Origin: RGIG5327 sp045612485
GTDB lineage: Bacteria; Verrucomicrobiota; Lentisphaeria; Victivallales; UBA1829
Direction of reading: 5' to 3'
DNA length: 64,000 bases
Assembly (NCBI GenBank): GCA_045612485.1
Contig: JAZKZE010000084.1
Span: forward strand, 1 to 64,000
In this document: piece by piece, positions 17,473-26,145 of the stretch
How the letters are laid out: the number at the start of each line of letters is the position of its first letter
How positions within the stretch are numbered: position 1 is the stretch's first letter
Made by a program: the position numbers and the translations under genes
Notes under the pieces: model-generated
Seen by the model: only the letters and a program-made list of their open reading frames with translations
Databases searched by the model: none
What the model was told of the DNA's origin: nothing

Positions 17473-20385
17473 TCAGTTGAATTTTACAGTACCATTTTCA
17501 GTTGGATAGATCCGCCACAAATCATTGCCCATTTCTTCCGTCTGCACCGCTTTTCCATTGAATGTGACAGAAGGAGTCTTTTCACAACGGAATTCCAGGA
17601 AGGCATCTTCTGAAGTCTTTCTGATCTCCAGAACAGGATAGATGGCTTTCACAATTTCCACGCCTTTCCAGCAGGAAAGTTTTTCTTCATTTCTTCCGTA
17701 AAGTGTGGAAAGAAGATAGGTATAAGTCCAGTAGGCAGGAACTCTGCGTTTGCTCCACTGTACGTGTCCCAGAAACTCTCTTGCGATACGTTTGTTTTTC
17801 AGAGCTTCTTCAATATGTTCTTCCAACTCTTTTTCCGTCATAAGTCCAAGTTTGATACAGCACATGAAGAAAGAATATACTTCCTGCCAGCCGGTGACAC
17901 CCTCATTGGAAGTATGATAAATATCTTCCGCCCCTTCCGGACGTTCCTCCCAGGGGGCACAGCGTTTTCTTGCATGGAGGAAGGCATCCATAAGCCCCAT
18001 CATCTGTTTATTCATAAGAGTACAGTAGGCGTCCAATGCTTCCTTGTAATGTCCTTCGGTGGTAATATTATACAAGGCTTCCGTACGGCAGTTATTTTCC
18101 ACAAGACTTGCCGGATAAGAGAGGAACGCTCTGGAAGCATCCACTTCCTCATGGAAGAATTTTACAGAATACCAGTTTTCCACACCGTGATATTTGCAAT
18201 GATACTCTGCTGCATGAAAAAGAGCTGCCCTCATGGCAAACATTTTACTGTAAGCATATCTGCCCAGTGCCAGATCCTCTTCTTTCCCCAACATTTCCGC
18301 CATATTGAGAAATCCCAGATACCCTCCGTAATTTGTCCCGTCGCTCCAGCTTATGCCGTTTTCACAGTAGGCAGCACACATACATGCCCAGTCCATTGCA
18401 TGAAGATAATAATCAAAGGCGTGACGGAATACCTGCCAGTTTTCTTTTATGAGATCCCAGGAATTGGTAAACAATGCCCCGAAATATGTTCCATACAGAC
18501 TCATGGCATTGCCCCAGTCGGTTTCCACCATCAATATATCGGTATTTTCAATAGTTTCCTTGCTGCATTCTTTAAAGCGGTTGATCCCGCCCACATGCAG
18601 ATAGGTCATATTGAAATCAATTCCGGAGAAGGGTTCTTTTCTGTTGTACCATGTATAGCATTTGCGTTTGCCGGGTCCGATATAGGAGCAGTCGGGATCA
18701 CAGACTTTTCTCAACCCCTCTTTAATGGTTTCTTCCAGTCTCTTCCGTTTTTCCGGACTTAAAAGGTGGAAGACCATAAGGACGAAGCTGTACTGGAAAA
18801 CAAAGGAATAATTCCCCGGATTGCCCACTTCCGGAGCATCAAGATGGTAAGACATGAATTCTTCAAAATCGCTTTCCAGTTTCTTCTGCAATTCCTCATA
18901 CCGTTCCGCAGGGAAAGCAAGATCCCGTCTGGTATCGGGAACAGGAAGAGAATAGGAAGAATAGAAAGAATCCTCCACCCCGTACAGAAAACCATATTTG
19001 GTGGGGAACTCTTCTCTTACACAATTTTCATCCAGTTTGATACTTTCCAGATGTTTTTCCGCAATACTTAAAGGCGGCGGCAATGGTGCATAAAAAAGGG
19101 GGGTTGTATTCCATTCATCTTCCAGAATTCTGTAAGAAAATTTCTGGACGACATCCACTTTTTCTTTTGTTGCCTTGTAATGATCCTCGCATTTCACAGG
19201 ACGCGCCACAGCTCTCTGGGCATATTTCTGCGAAAGTGTGATCCATTCAGAAATCTTTTCTTCTGTCACTTCGTGGGGCTGGAGCATCTCTATCCCGCAG
19301 GGGAAGAGGAACATCATATAGCCCACACTTCCGGCAAATTCGATACGCAGTCCGGTAATACGGCTTCTTGCATCCCTCTTTACCCGGATTCTTTCCGGAG
19401 AGGATTGGAAAATAACTTGCAGCGGCACATCCGGAAATACATTCTGGGAGGTGAAAAGCACATAGTTGCGGGATAATGCACCGTCTCTGCTTTTGTCATA
19501 ACAGATATCATTTTCATTATTTTCCACACTTCTTGTATGCAGACCGTCAGAAAGAGGGAGAATAATTTTTTTCCATGCCGAGATCCCGACAAGGGAATCT
19601 ATGTTCATGTAGGATAGATCGGTTTCCACCATAAGGGCAGGTGTAAGAACAGAATAATCAAAGGTGATCTTTTTATTACCGGCAAGTTTTCTTGTCCACC
19701 TCACTCCGCTCCAATCATTTCTGATCTCTTCATTTTCCGGAACTTTATAGGCATTGATAATGGAGCAGGAGGTCTTTTCCCCGTCAGGAAGTAAAGAAAA
19801 GTTCCAGATAATATTTTTATGATATTGAGGGTGTCCGGAAGTATAGGTACGGGTAACGATCCCGAAGGAGGGCATACTGTAATCCAGCAGACCATCGCCC
19901 TTGGAAAAACCGAAACGCCCGAAACTGTTGAAGGCATTTCCGGTTCCGGGAGTATAGGAGGCAAGATCCATCTCTTGAGTTACTTTCTTTCCTTCCAACA
20001 TTTCCGGAAGGGGGGCAACTTTTTCAGGAATAAGAATATTGCCTTCCTCATCAAGAATTCTTGCAGAAAACTTACAGGGAAGAGTTTTTTCCGTATTGTT
20101 GGCAAGAGTTACCTGCAGAAGATTTTTCCCTTTCTGCAAGGCAACGGGAAGCTCTCTTATCTCATTATGCAGTAACGGGATACATCCTGAAACATATTCC
20201 ACACCACAAACTTTCACCGTCAAAGAATAATCACACTGGAACTGAAGAAAATACTCTCCGGAAAAAGAGACATATATTTCTGCTGTGCTTACAGTACTTT
20301 CTCCGGAAGTTAGTTCCGGCTTTTCACACTTCCAATCCCAAAAACCGCTTGTCATATCAGAAAAAAATTCTCTGTCACCACCCAT
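17473..20385 (-). CDS. large putative carbohydrate-active enzyme, unassigned family
   Basis: A 970-residue protein I cannot place in a named family. Residues ~1-130 look like a carbohydrate-binding beta domain (SGEYFLQFQCDYSLTVKV). The middle is beta-rich, and residues ~450-900 are strongly alpha-helical with many aromatic and acidic residues (ENGISWSDGTNYGGY, NEGVTGWQEVYS). This recalls the (alpha/alpha)6 toroids of polysaccharide lyases and GH families. No signal peptide. Two in-frame ATGs, 20391 and 20385, are possible; AGGAG is 3 nt from the first and 9 nt from the second, so I prefer 20385. It sits between the dehydrogenase and the GH2 in the operon. Confidence 0.65.
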   Translation of the reverse strand: MGGDREFFSDMTSGFWDWKCEKPELTSGESTVSTAEIYVSFSGEYFLQFQCDYSLTVKVCGVEYVSGCIPLLHNEIRELPVALQKGKNLLQVTLANNTEKTLPCKFSARILDEEGNILIPEKVAPLPEMLEGKKVTQEMDLASYTPGTGNAFNSFGRFGFSKGDGLLDYSMPSFGIVTRTYTSGHPQYHKNIIWNFSLLPDGEKTSCSIINAYKVPENEEIRNDWSGVRWTRKLAGNKKITFDYSVLTPALMVETDLSYMNIDSLVGISAWKKIILPLSDGLHTRSVENNENDICYDKSRDGALSRNYVLFTSQNVFPDVPLQVIFQSSPERIRVKRDARSRITGLRIEFAGSVGYMMFLFPCGIEMLQPHEVTEEKISEWITLSQKYAQRAVARPVKCEDHYKATKEKVDVVQKFSYRILEDEWNTTPLFYAPLPPPLSIAEKHLESIKLDENCVREEFPTKYGFLYGVEDSFYSSYSLPVPDTRRDLAFPAERYEELQKKLESDFEEFMSYHLDAPEVGNPGNYSFVFQYSFVLMVFHLLSPEKRKRLEETIKEGLRKVCDPDCSYIGPGKRKCYTWYNRKEPFSGIDFNMTYLHVGGINRFKECSKETIENTDILMVETDWGNAMSLYGTYFGALFTNSWDLIKENWQVFRHAFDYYLHAMDWACMCAAYCENGISWSDGTNYGGYLGFLNMAEMLGKEEDLALGRYAYSKMFAMRAALFHAAEYHCKYHGVENWYSVKFFHEEVDASRAFLSYPASLVENNCRTEALYNITTEGHYKEALDAYCTLMNKQMMGLMDAFLHARKRCAPWEERPEGAEDIYHTSNEGVTGWQEVYSFFMCCIKLGLMTEKELEEHIEEALKNKRIAREFLGHVQWSKRRVPAYWTYTYLLSTLYGRNEEKLSCWKGVEIVKAIYPVLEIRKTSEDAFLEFRCEKTPSVTFNGKAVQTEEMGNDLWRIYPTENGTVKFN

Positions 20386-20421
20386 TTTCATATACTCCTA
20401 AATTTGCTGTATTATAAGAAA

Positions 20422-20448
20422 GGCTGCCTTCCTTCCGGAAAAGCAGCC
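20422..20448 (-). terminator. intra-operon hairpin
   Basis: GGCTGC/GCAGCC arms with an inner TTCC/GGAA pairing and a short U-rich stretch on the minus strand (TTTCTT). It lies between the dehydrogenase stop and the next start. It is weak and could lower expression of distal genes or protect the upstream mRNA segment rather than end transcription. Confidence 0.45.
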
Positions 20449-20469
20449 AGAAAATTTACCACTCTATTT

Positions 20470-21681
20470 TTAATTTCCCACGATGGAATCTCTCAAATCT
20501 TCAGGAACGATCTCGCTCAACTTCACCCAGCGGCTCTCTTCGGAAGCGGACTTCATTGCCGCAAATCCCAGCATTTCTGCTGTATAAGCCTGGGGTACTG
20601 TGGTAAAGGGTGTATCTTTTCCTTCCATAAGATCCAGGAAGTGACGGGCAAGGAAGGGTCCTGCATAGTAGTGGATCTTGCTGTCATATTTGAAAGTATA
20701 GGTTTCTGTGGTAAGTTCCTTATTGAAGGGATGAAGTTTGATTTCCCCCTCATAAAGTCCCTCTTTTGCAAGGGTGATATACATACATCCTTCTGTGCCG
20801 AGGATCTCATAAACACGGCTGTGACCGGGAGCAGGTACAAAATAGGAGTGGCTGTAAGTACCGAAAATACCGTTGGAAAGGCGGATGGTACAAGTTTCAT
20901 TATCCGGCACATCCACACATTCGGCAAAAACGCAGAGTTCATTAAGTTTTGCCACATCATTTACTTTCAGACCTCTGGCAACATAACTTTCCTTTGCATA
21001 ACGGCAAGTGCTTCTTTCCTCGCAATCACTGCAGGTAAGGTCATTGCTCTTATTCCCGCCCACGCCGTGCATAGCGGAAACCATCATCACGCTTTCAGGT
21101 TTGGCATCGGTAAGGAAAAGCATCACATCCAGGTCATGGGTCGCCTTTTCCACCATAAAGCTGCCCCCGCCTTTGATGGTACGGCGGAAGTTGTGGTACA
21201 TACCGGCACTGTCTCTTTGGGTGAACTGGAAAGAACATACTTTCCCGATCCTGCCCTTTTCAATAAACTCTCTTGCCTTGCGGATGATGGGAGCATAACG
21301 CATACAGTGATCCACCATGACAGGGCCTTCATGCTGTTTTACAAAACGCACGATATCAGAGATTTTATCGGCAGAGGTATCCAGAGGCTTTTCCACCATG
21401 ATGGGACCGTGGAAATCATCGAGGAGCTGCAGATTGGCAAGATGAGTGAAGTTGGGGGAAGTAATGATGATCCCGTCGGGCTTGCCTTTTTCCAGAAGTT
21501 CCGCTACGGTATTGTAACGGGGAATGTCGCATTTATTCCAGGCACAGCCGTTTTCATACATCTCGTCATTGGGTTCCACAACACCGGCTACGGTGACAGC
21601 ACCCATTGTTGCTTCATAAAATTCAAGAGCATGACGTTTGCCCATTTCACCGAAACCGATGATACCGATACGTTTTTTCAT
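20470..21681 (-). CDS. Gfo/Idh/MocA-family oxidoreductase
   Basis: A 403-residue NAD(P)-dependent sugar/polyol dehydrogenase-like protein. The N terminus IGIIGFGEMGKRH is the Rossmann dinucleotide motif, MVEKPLDT is the family EKP motif carrying the catalytic lysine, and the C-terminal alpha/beta domain contains EKATHDLDVM with the substrate-site histidine. A cysteine cluster (TCSDCEERSTC) occurs, as in some subfamilies. The start at 21681 follows AAGGAAAG. It is the first gene of the glycan operon, downstream of a TATAAT promoter, and probably oxidises or epimerises a released sugar. Confidence 0.85.
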   Translation of the reverse strand: MKKRIGIIGFGEMGKRHALEFYEATMGAVTVAGVVEPNDEMYENGCAWNKCDIPRYNTVAELLEKGKPDGIIITSPNFTHLANLQLLDDFHGPIMVEKPLDTSADKISDIVRFVKQHEGPVMVDHCMRYAPIIRKAREFIEKGRIGKVCSFQFTQRDSAGMYHNFRRTIKGGGSFMVEKATHDLDVMLFLTDAKPESVMMVSAMHGVGGNKSNDLTCSDCEERSTCRYAKESYVARGLKVNDVAKLNELCVFAECVDVPDNETCTIRLSNGIFGTYSHSYFVPAPGHSRVYEILGTEGCMYITLAKEGLYEGEIKLHPFNKELTTETYTFKYDSKIHYYAGPFLARHFLDLMEGKDTPFTTVPQAYTAEMLGFAAMKSASEESRWVKLSEIVPEDLRDSIVGN

Positions 21682-21749
21682 TTTTTCTTTCCTTATTTTA
21701 TAAAACAAAAAGTTATTGTTTACATTCCGGTAAAAAACTTTTCTATAAT

Positions 21750-21777
21750 ATTATACAGCCATTTCAGCAATAAGCAA
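21750..21777 (-). promoter_or_regulatory. promoter of the glycan-degradation operon
   Basis: On the minus strand TTGCTT (21772-21777) and TATAAT (21750-21755) are 16 bp apart, about 70 bp upstream of the dehydrogenase start. The -10 is perfect and the -35 is partial, as expected for an activator-dependent promoter. Confidence 0.5.
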
Positions 21778-21845
21778 ATCATCTTCCTTGTATTTTTTCA
21801 ACAATATTTTGTATTTTTCTGCAAATATTTCCCGGTTGAAAAATA

Positions 21846-23177
21846 TCAGGATCTCTTTTCCAGTCTGATCCGGGGATCCGCCCAGGCATAGGCAAGGTCC
21901 GTAAGAAGATTGATAAATACAAAAAGGAAGGCACTTAATATGACAAGAGCTTTCAGCATTTGCAAATCCCCGTCATTCAAAGCATTGACTCCTTCATATC
22001 CCAGTCCGGGGATCCCGAAAAAGGTTTCCAGAAGCAAACTTCCCGTGAAAAGGAATGGCAGAAGTGTGGAACATCTTGTAATAATGGGAATAAGGGCATT
22101 TTTCAGAAGATGTTTGAAGTAGATGAAAAAAGGAGCCACACCTTTGGATACGGCTGTACGCAGATACTCTCTGTGGATCTCATTAAGAAAAACCGTTCTG
22201 TAAAAACGTACTCCGCCGCCTGTGCCATTAATAATCCCCAGGATCACAGGAAGAAGGATATACTCCATACTTCCCCAGCCCCATACGGGAAACCAGTTCA
22301 GGGTGTAGGCAAAAAACCATTGTCCGAAAATAATGAGTACAAGATAACTTACACTCATACCGGCAACGGAAACAAGCATCAGGAAACGGTCGGGGAAACG
22401 GCCTCTGTAAATACAGGAGATCATGGCAAGAATGATCCCGAATACAAGTTCTCCGAAAAATACCGGAAGCATGAGTGACAGAGAGGGAAAGATCCCTTTC
22501 CAAAGTTTTGTCCGGATAAGCTCCCTTGTATGCAGAGTACGCCCGAAATTGAAGAAGGAAACATAGGGGAATGTGGAAGAAAAGGAAACAAGTTCCGTAA
22601 AGGATGCAGCCAGCTGGCTGTCCAGAAATACTCTTGCTTTCCTGGTAAAAACAACCTTCCGGAGATGCACTTTTCCTCCTTCCGGTACGGTGATGACAAG
22701 AGTTCCCGGGGCGGAGGCAAGTTCGATCTCCCTTTTACCGTCAATAACAAACTCTTTTCCGTCAACACAAAACGTCCCGTTTCCATAGATCGTTACGTAT
22801 ACGGGAACAAATTTTCCATTTTTCTTTTTCTGTTCAAACAATCTTGTAAAAACACATTTATCCCCGCTTTTGAGTTCTGCTCCGCCATTGGTAAAGGCAT
22901 CTCCGGAAACGGTCAGAACTGCGGAAGAAAGGAGCCGGGGCGAGGAAAAGTCTGCCTGTCTGTAAATTTCCGTATGCTGTCTTGCCCCCCAGAACAGGGG
23001 TTTATTTGATCCCAATGCCTCCCGCATATTTTCCAGCTCCTCCGCAGAGGGATTTTTTCCCAATACAGTGGAAGCCGGATCTCCTGCGGCAACACGGAAC
23101 AGAACAAAGGTCACGATCAGTACCCCCGCCATGATAAGGAGGGAATACAGGATCCTTTTTACGGCATATTGAAACAT
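21846..23177 (-). CDS. OppB/DppB-type ABC transporter permease with large periplasmic insertion
   Basis: A 443-residue permease of the oligopeptide/nickel family. It has an N-terminal helix (YAVKRILYSLLIMAGVLIV), the GDPAS segment typical after TM1, and five further helices. The ABC-contacting loop is REYLRTAVSKGV, and the FGIPGLGYEGV C-terminal family motif is present. Between ~residues 60 and 200 it carries about 130 extra residues of beta-rich, hydrophilic sequence in the TM1-TM2 periplasmic loop; ordinary members are 305-340 residues. No binding protein, second permease or ATPase gene is adjacent. A GGAGG site precedes the ATG with a long spacer. Confidence 0.85.
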   Translation of the reverse strand: MFQYAVKRILYSLLIMAGVLIVTFVLFRVAAGDPASTVLGKNPSAEELENMREALGSNKPLFWGARQHTEIYRQADFSSPRLLSSAVLTVSGDAFTNGGAELKSGDKCVFTRLFEQKKKNGKFVPVYVTIYGNGTFCVDGKEFVIDGKREIELASAPGTLVITVPEGGKVHLRKVVFTRKARVFLDSQLAASFTELVSFSSTFPYVSFFNFGRTLHTRELIRTKLWKGIFPSLSLMLPVFFGELVFGIILAMISCIYRGRFPDRFLMLVSVAGMSVSYLVLIIFGQWFFAYTLNWFPVWGWGSMEYILLPVILGIINGTGGGVRFYRTVFLNEIHREYLRTAVSKGVAPFFIYFKHLLKNALIPIITRCSTLLPFLFTGSLLLETFFGIPGLGYEGVNALNDGDLQMLKALVILSAFLFVFINLLTDLAYAWADPRIRLEKRS

Positions 23178-23261
23178 TGTTACGTTTTTCCTCCGGATTT
23201 CATTTGCAAAAATCTCTTTTATAAGTTAAATTACTCCATCTTGTGCAAAAGGGCAAATATA

Positions 23262-24587
23262 ATGAAACGATTTTTCGCTGTTTTTACAATTTTTCTTCTT
23301 TTTCTTACCGGTTTTCCGGAGATTACCCCCTGCCCGGGCAGTGAAAAAGCATTTTTGCGGCATCCCACCGGCAGCAGAGATAATTTTCATACCGGTGTTT
23401 TTGCAGCCCGTCTGAAAAGTATTTTACGCAATATTCTTCAGGAAAAAGCTCCTTACAGCACACAACTTTCCATCCGGACTGCTCCGGCAGAAAGTTCAGC
23501 AGGAAAGGATGCAGTGACCTTGCAGAAGATTTCCGGAAGAATGTATCTTTTCCTGCCGTCTGATTTTGATTCCTTCATCAGAAACAGAAAAGCTGTCAGC
23601 CAAACAGTCTCCCTTGCCCTTCTTGCCTCTCTGGGGCTTCCGGCAGAGTACTGGAAAAAGATCAGCAGCAGCTTTCCTGTTGCCGCCATAACCTATGATC
23701 TTTCGGAAACCTTTTTCCTCCAGACCATGCCTTACAGTTCCTATACCCCCGGAGCCGCCCTGCTTACCTCTTACGGGATCTACCCTGATCTGGAAAGAAT
23801 TTTTTCTGTCCCCCTCCCCCCGGATTATGCCGCAGGTGATCTTTACGGGGAATATTCCACCATCCTCCTTTCCGGTATTCTGAAAAGGAAACTCTTCTCC
23901 GGGTCGGATTTTGAATCACTGCTCCGTCATGCCTGTGAAAACGGTACGGAAAAGCAAACGGGAGTCATAAAATATCTTATAAGAAAAAATCTGAAGAAAG
24001 AAAAATCCGGCAATATAACGGAAAACGCTTTTTTTCACTCAGTCATAAGAAAAAATCTCTCCAACGCCCTTCAGGTACTTTCCGTGGAAGAGCTGGAAAA
24101 ACAGTATTCCCGTCTTACCGTTTTTGAAGCGGAAGATCTTTCCGGAAAAAAAAGAAAGTTTACTCTTCCTGATTTTGCAAAAAATGTGAGAGAAGTTAAA
24201 AACGGGGAATTTCTTTCTGTCCGTTTCCTTCAGGAACTTCTGCTTCTTTCCAGAAAAGCTCCGGGCAATACCGGCAACGGACTTCTCTGGCTCAGACAGA
24301 ATATCATCAGAGCAAAAACATTTCCCGTCCAGGAAGGACAGGAGCTTATAGACAGGGCGGAACAGCAATTTTTCAGAGAACTGGAAAAACATTCTGCCAT
24401 TGAGGGATTTCTATCCGCCTCGGAAAAATTTGCAGTTACCCCCGGCGCAAGATTTTTCCGGACGATGGAACTTCTTCAGGCAAAAGCTGATTCCGTTCCA
24501 CATTTTCCCTGGGGCAGTGAAATGGAAAAACTTTTGAATGATACAGTTCCCCTCCTTGCGGAAGGTGACGGGAAACTTTTACAGTAG
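23262..24587 (+). CDS. exported protein of unknown function upstream of mreC
   Basis: A 441-residue protein with an N-terminal hydrophobic export signal (MKRFFAVFTIFLLFL). No domain is recognised in the rest, which is rich in charged helices (KYLIRKNLKKEKSGN, QEGQELIDRAEQQFF). I set the start at 23262, next to the signal sequence, rather than at an in-frame ATG about 90 nt upstream. mreC follows after about 60 nt on the same strand, which suggests a cell-shape or envelope function. Confidence 0.6.
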   Translation: MKRFFAVFTIFLLFLTGFPEITPCPGSEKAFLRHPTGSRDNFHTGVFAARLKSILRNILQEKAPYSTQLSIRTAPAESSAGKDAVTLQKISGRMYLFLPSDFDSFIRNRKAVSQTVSLALLASLGLPAEYWKKISSSFPVAAITYDLSETFFLQTMPYSSYTPGAALLTSYGIYPDLERIFSVPLPPDYAAGDLYGEYSTILLSGILKRKLFSGSDFESLLRHACENGTEKQTGVIKYLIRKNLKKEKSGNITENAFFHSVIRKNLSNALQVLSVEELEKQYSRLTVFEAEDLSGKKRKFTLPDFAKNVREVKNGEFLSVRFLQELLLLSRKAPGNTGNGLLWLRQNIIRAKTFPVQEGQELIDRAEQQFFRELEKHSAIEGFLSASEKFAVTPGARFFRTMELLQAKADSVPHFPWGSEMEKLLNDTVPLLAEGDGKLLQ

Positions 24588-24646
24588 GCAAAAACAGACG
24601 GAAACTCCTGAACAGGAATGTTCCGCATAAAAATACGGAAAAAATC

Positions 24647-25621
24647 ATGGCATATAAAAAGAAAAGCAAACAGGAAAAAATCCATAAAAGTTCCTTCGGG
24701 GAACGTCTGGCGGTATTTCTCATACTGCTTGTCATCATTGTGGTCATACTGGCAGCATATGCCGTTATCCGCAAAACAGCTTCCCGGATCTCCTCCGACT
24801 TCTACTTTCCCTTCCTGAAAGGGATCAAAAGTGCGGAACAGTCTGTTTCCGATTCCCTTCTGGCAATGGAAAACAAAACAACTCTTATGAAAGCTGTCCT
24901 GCATCTGCGTCAGGAAAAATTTTCCCTGATCGCCCGTCAGGCAACTTATCAGACCCTTGCCAATGAAAATGCACAGTTGCGGCGATTGCTCAAACTGCCG
25001 CCGCGGAATAATTTCAAACCGGTCTTTGCCTCACTCCTCTACAGGGATGATTCCCGGACTGCAACGGTATTCAAACTGGATAAAGGGGAAAAAGACGGGA
25101 TAACCCCGGGCTGTATTGTGGTCACCGTGGTTCCGCTGGAAGGAACAAAGCACAGTATTGCGGCAGTGGCGGGAAGAGTAACGGAGGTATCCCGTCATAC
25201 CTCTACAGTGGCAAGCATTTATGACAAGGAATTCAAATTGAGTGTGACCTTCTCCGGGGCAAATGCCGTCATGCAGGAGCTGCCCGGTGTGGAACGCCCC
25301 ATGACAGGGATCAATTTTGTCCCTGTGGATACAAAAATCCGGCAGGGAGACATGGTACGCACCTCTTTCCTTACCGGCAATGCCCCCGGCGGACTGCCTG
25401 TTGGAAAGATAGCGGCGATCAAGCCCCGGCAGGCGGGAGTGGCAAAAGATCATGTGTATCAGCAGACAGCCATTCTACCCTTTGCGGATCCCGGGAAACT
25501 GTATTTTGCCGCTGTATATGTGAAAGCTCCGGCAAAACAGATATCCGGCAGCAGGGCAAAATCTCTTCCGGCATATAGAAAAGTAAATAATACCAGACAG
25601 AAAAGCAAACAGGGATATTGA
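24647..25621 (+). CDS. mreC: rod shape-determining protein MreC
   Basis: A 324-residue protein with a short basic cytoplasmic tail, one N-terminal membrane helix (~22-45), a coiled coil containing LANENAQLRRLLKLP (the family signature), and the periplasmic double beta-barrel core with DKGEKDGITPGC and GLPVGKIAAI segments. MreC scaffolds the elongasome in the periplasm and stimulates PBP2. Its TGA overlaps the mreD reading frame start region, and the PBP2 gene follows, the standard mreCD-mrdA order. Confidence 0.92.
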   Translation: MAYKKKSKQEKIHKSSFGERLAVFLILLVIIVVILAAYAVIRKTASRISSDFYFPFLKGIKSAEQSVSDSLLAMENKTTLMKAVLHLRQEKFSLIARQATYQTLANENAQLRRLLKLPPRNNFKPVFASLLYRDDSRTATVFKLDKGEKDGITPGCIVVTVVPLEGTKHSIAAVAGRVTEVSRHTSTVASIYDKEFKLSVTFSGANAVMQELPGVERPMTGINFVPVDTKIRQGDMVRTSFLTGNAPGGLPVGKIAAIKPRQAGVAKDHVYQQTAILPFADPGKLYFAAVYVKAPAKQISGSRAKSLPAYRKVNNTRQKSKQGY

Positions 25622-25626
25622 TTCGT

Positions 25627-26142
25627 ATGACAGTAAAGTTTTTTTACATCTGTTTTTTTCTGATCCTTGCAGTTCCCTGTGAGCTTCTTTTGCAGAGTTT
25701 CGGTCTGTCTTTTCCCTTTGCGGCGTTCTTTATCTTTTATACAGCCACCGCATTCGGCTGGAAATATGCTCTTCCTGCGGCAGTTGCAGCATCCTGCGGT
25801 CTGGATCTGGCAGTAGGGGAAGTCCATTTTTATTCCCTTGCAGGATTATTTTTGACCATGCTGCTTTCCCGTTTCTGGCTGTATAAAGTGGAATCGGACT
25901 CTATTTTTCTGCACATCATCCCAGGCGGACTGATCCCCGTTATCATGCGGGGCAGCTCTTTTGTTTTTCACGGAGGAACCTCCCTGCATGAATTTCTGTA
26001 CAATCTTGCTGGTCTGCTGGGGAGCATCGTTTGCGGTATGATCTATCTGCCGCTGTTGATCCTTCTGCTGGATACCCTGAATGAATCCATGGGACTTGCC
26101 CTGTACTCCAATGCAAAACTTGAACTGGAAAAGGATGAGTAA
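25627..26142 (+). CDS. mreD: MreD-like rod shape-determining membrane protein
   Basis: A 171-residue protein with about five membrane helices and few charges, located between mreC and the PBP2 gene. Sequence similarity within MreD is always low, so position is the main support, together with size (160-180 residues) and topology. I use the ATG at 25627; a TTG at 25618 overlaps the mreC stop and has too short a ribosome-binding spacer. It acts in the inner membrane with MreC during lateral wall synthesis. Confidence 0.8.
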   Translation: MTVKFFYICFFLILAVPCELLLQSFGLSFPFAAFFIFYTATAFGWKYALPAAVAASCGLDLAVGEVHFYSLAGLFLTMLLSRFWLYKVESDSIFLHIIPGGLIPVIMRGSSFVFHGGTSLHEFLYNLAGLLGSIVCGMIYLPLLILLLDTLNESMGLALYSNAKLELEKDE

Positions 26143-26145
26143 AAT

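Noticed and set aside
20404..21891. Plus-strand frame opposite the dehydrogenase
   Set aside because: The Rossmann motif, EKP motif and start site are on the minus strand.
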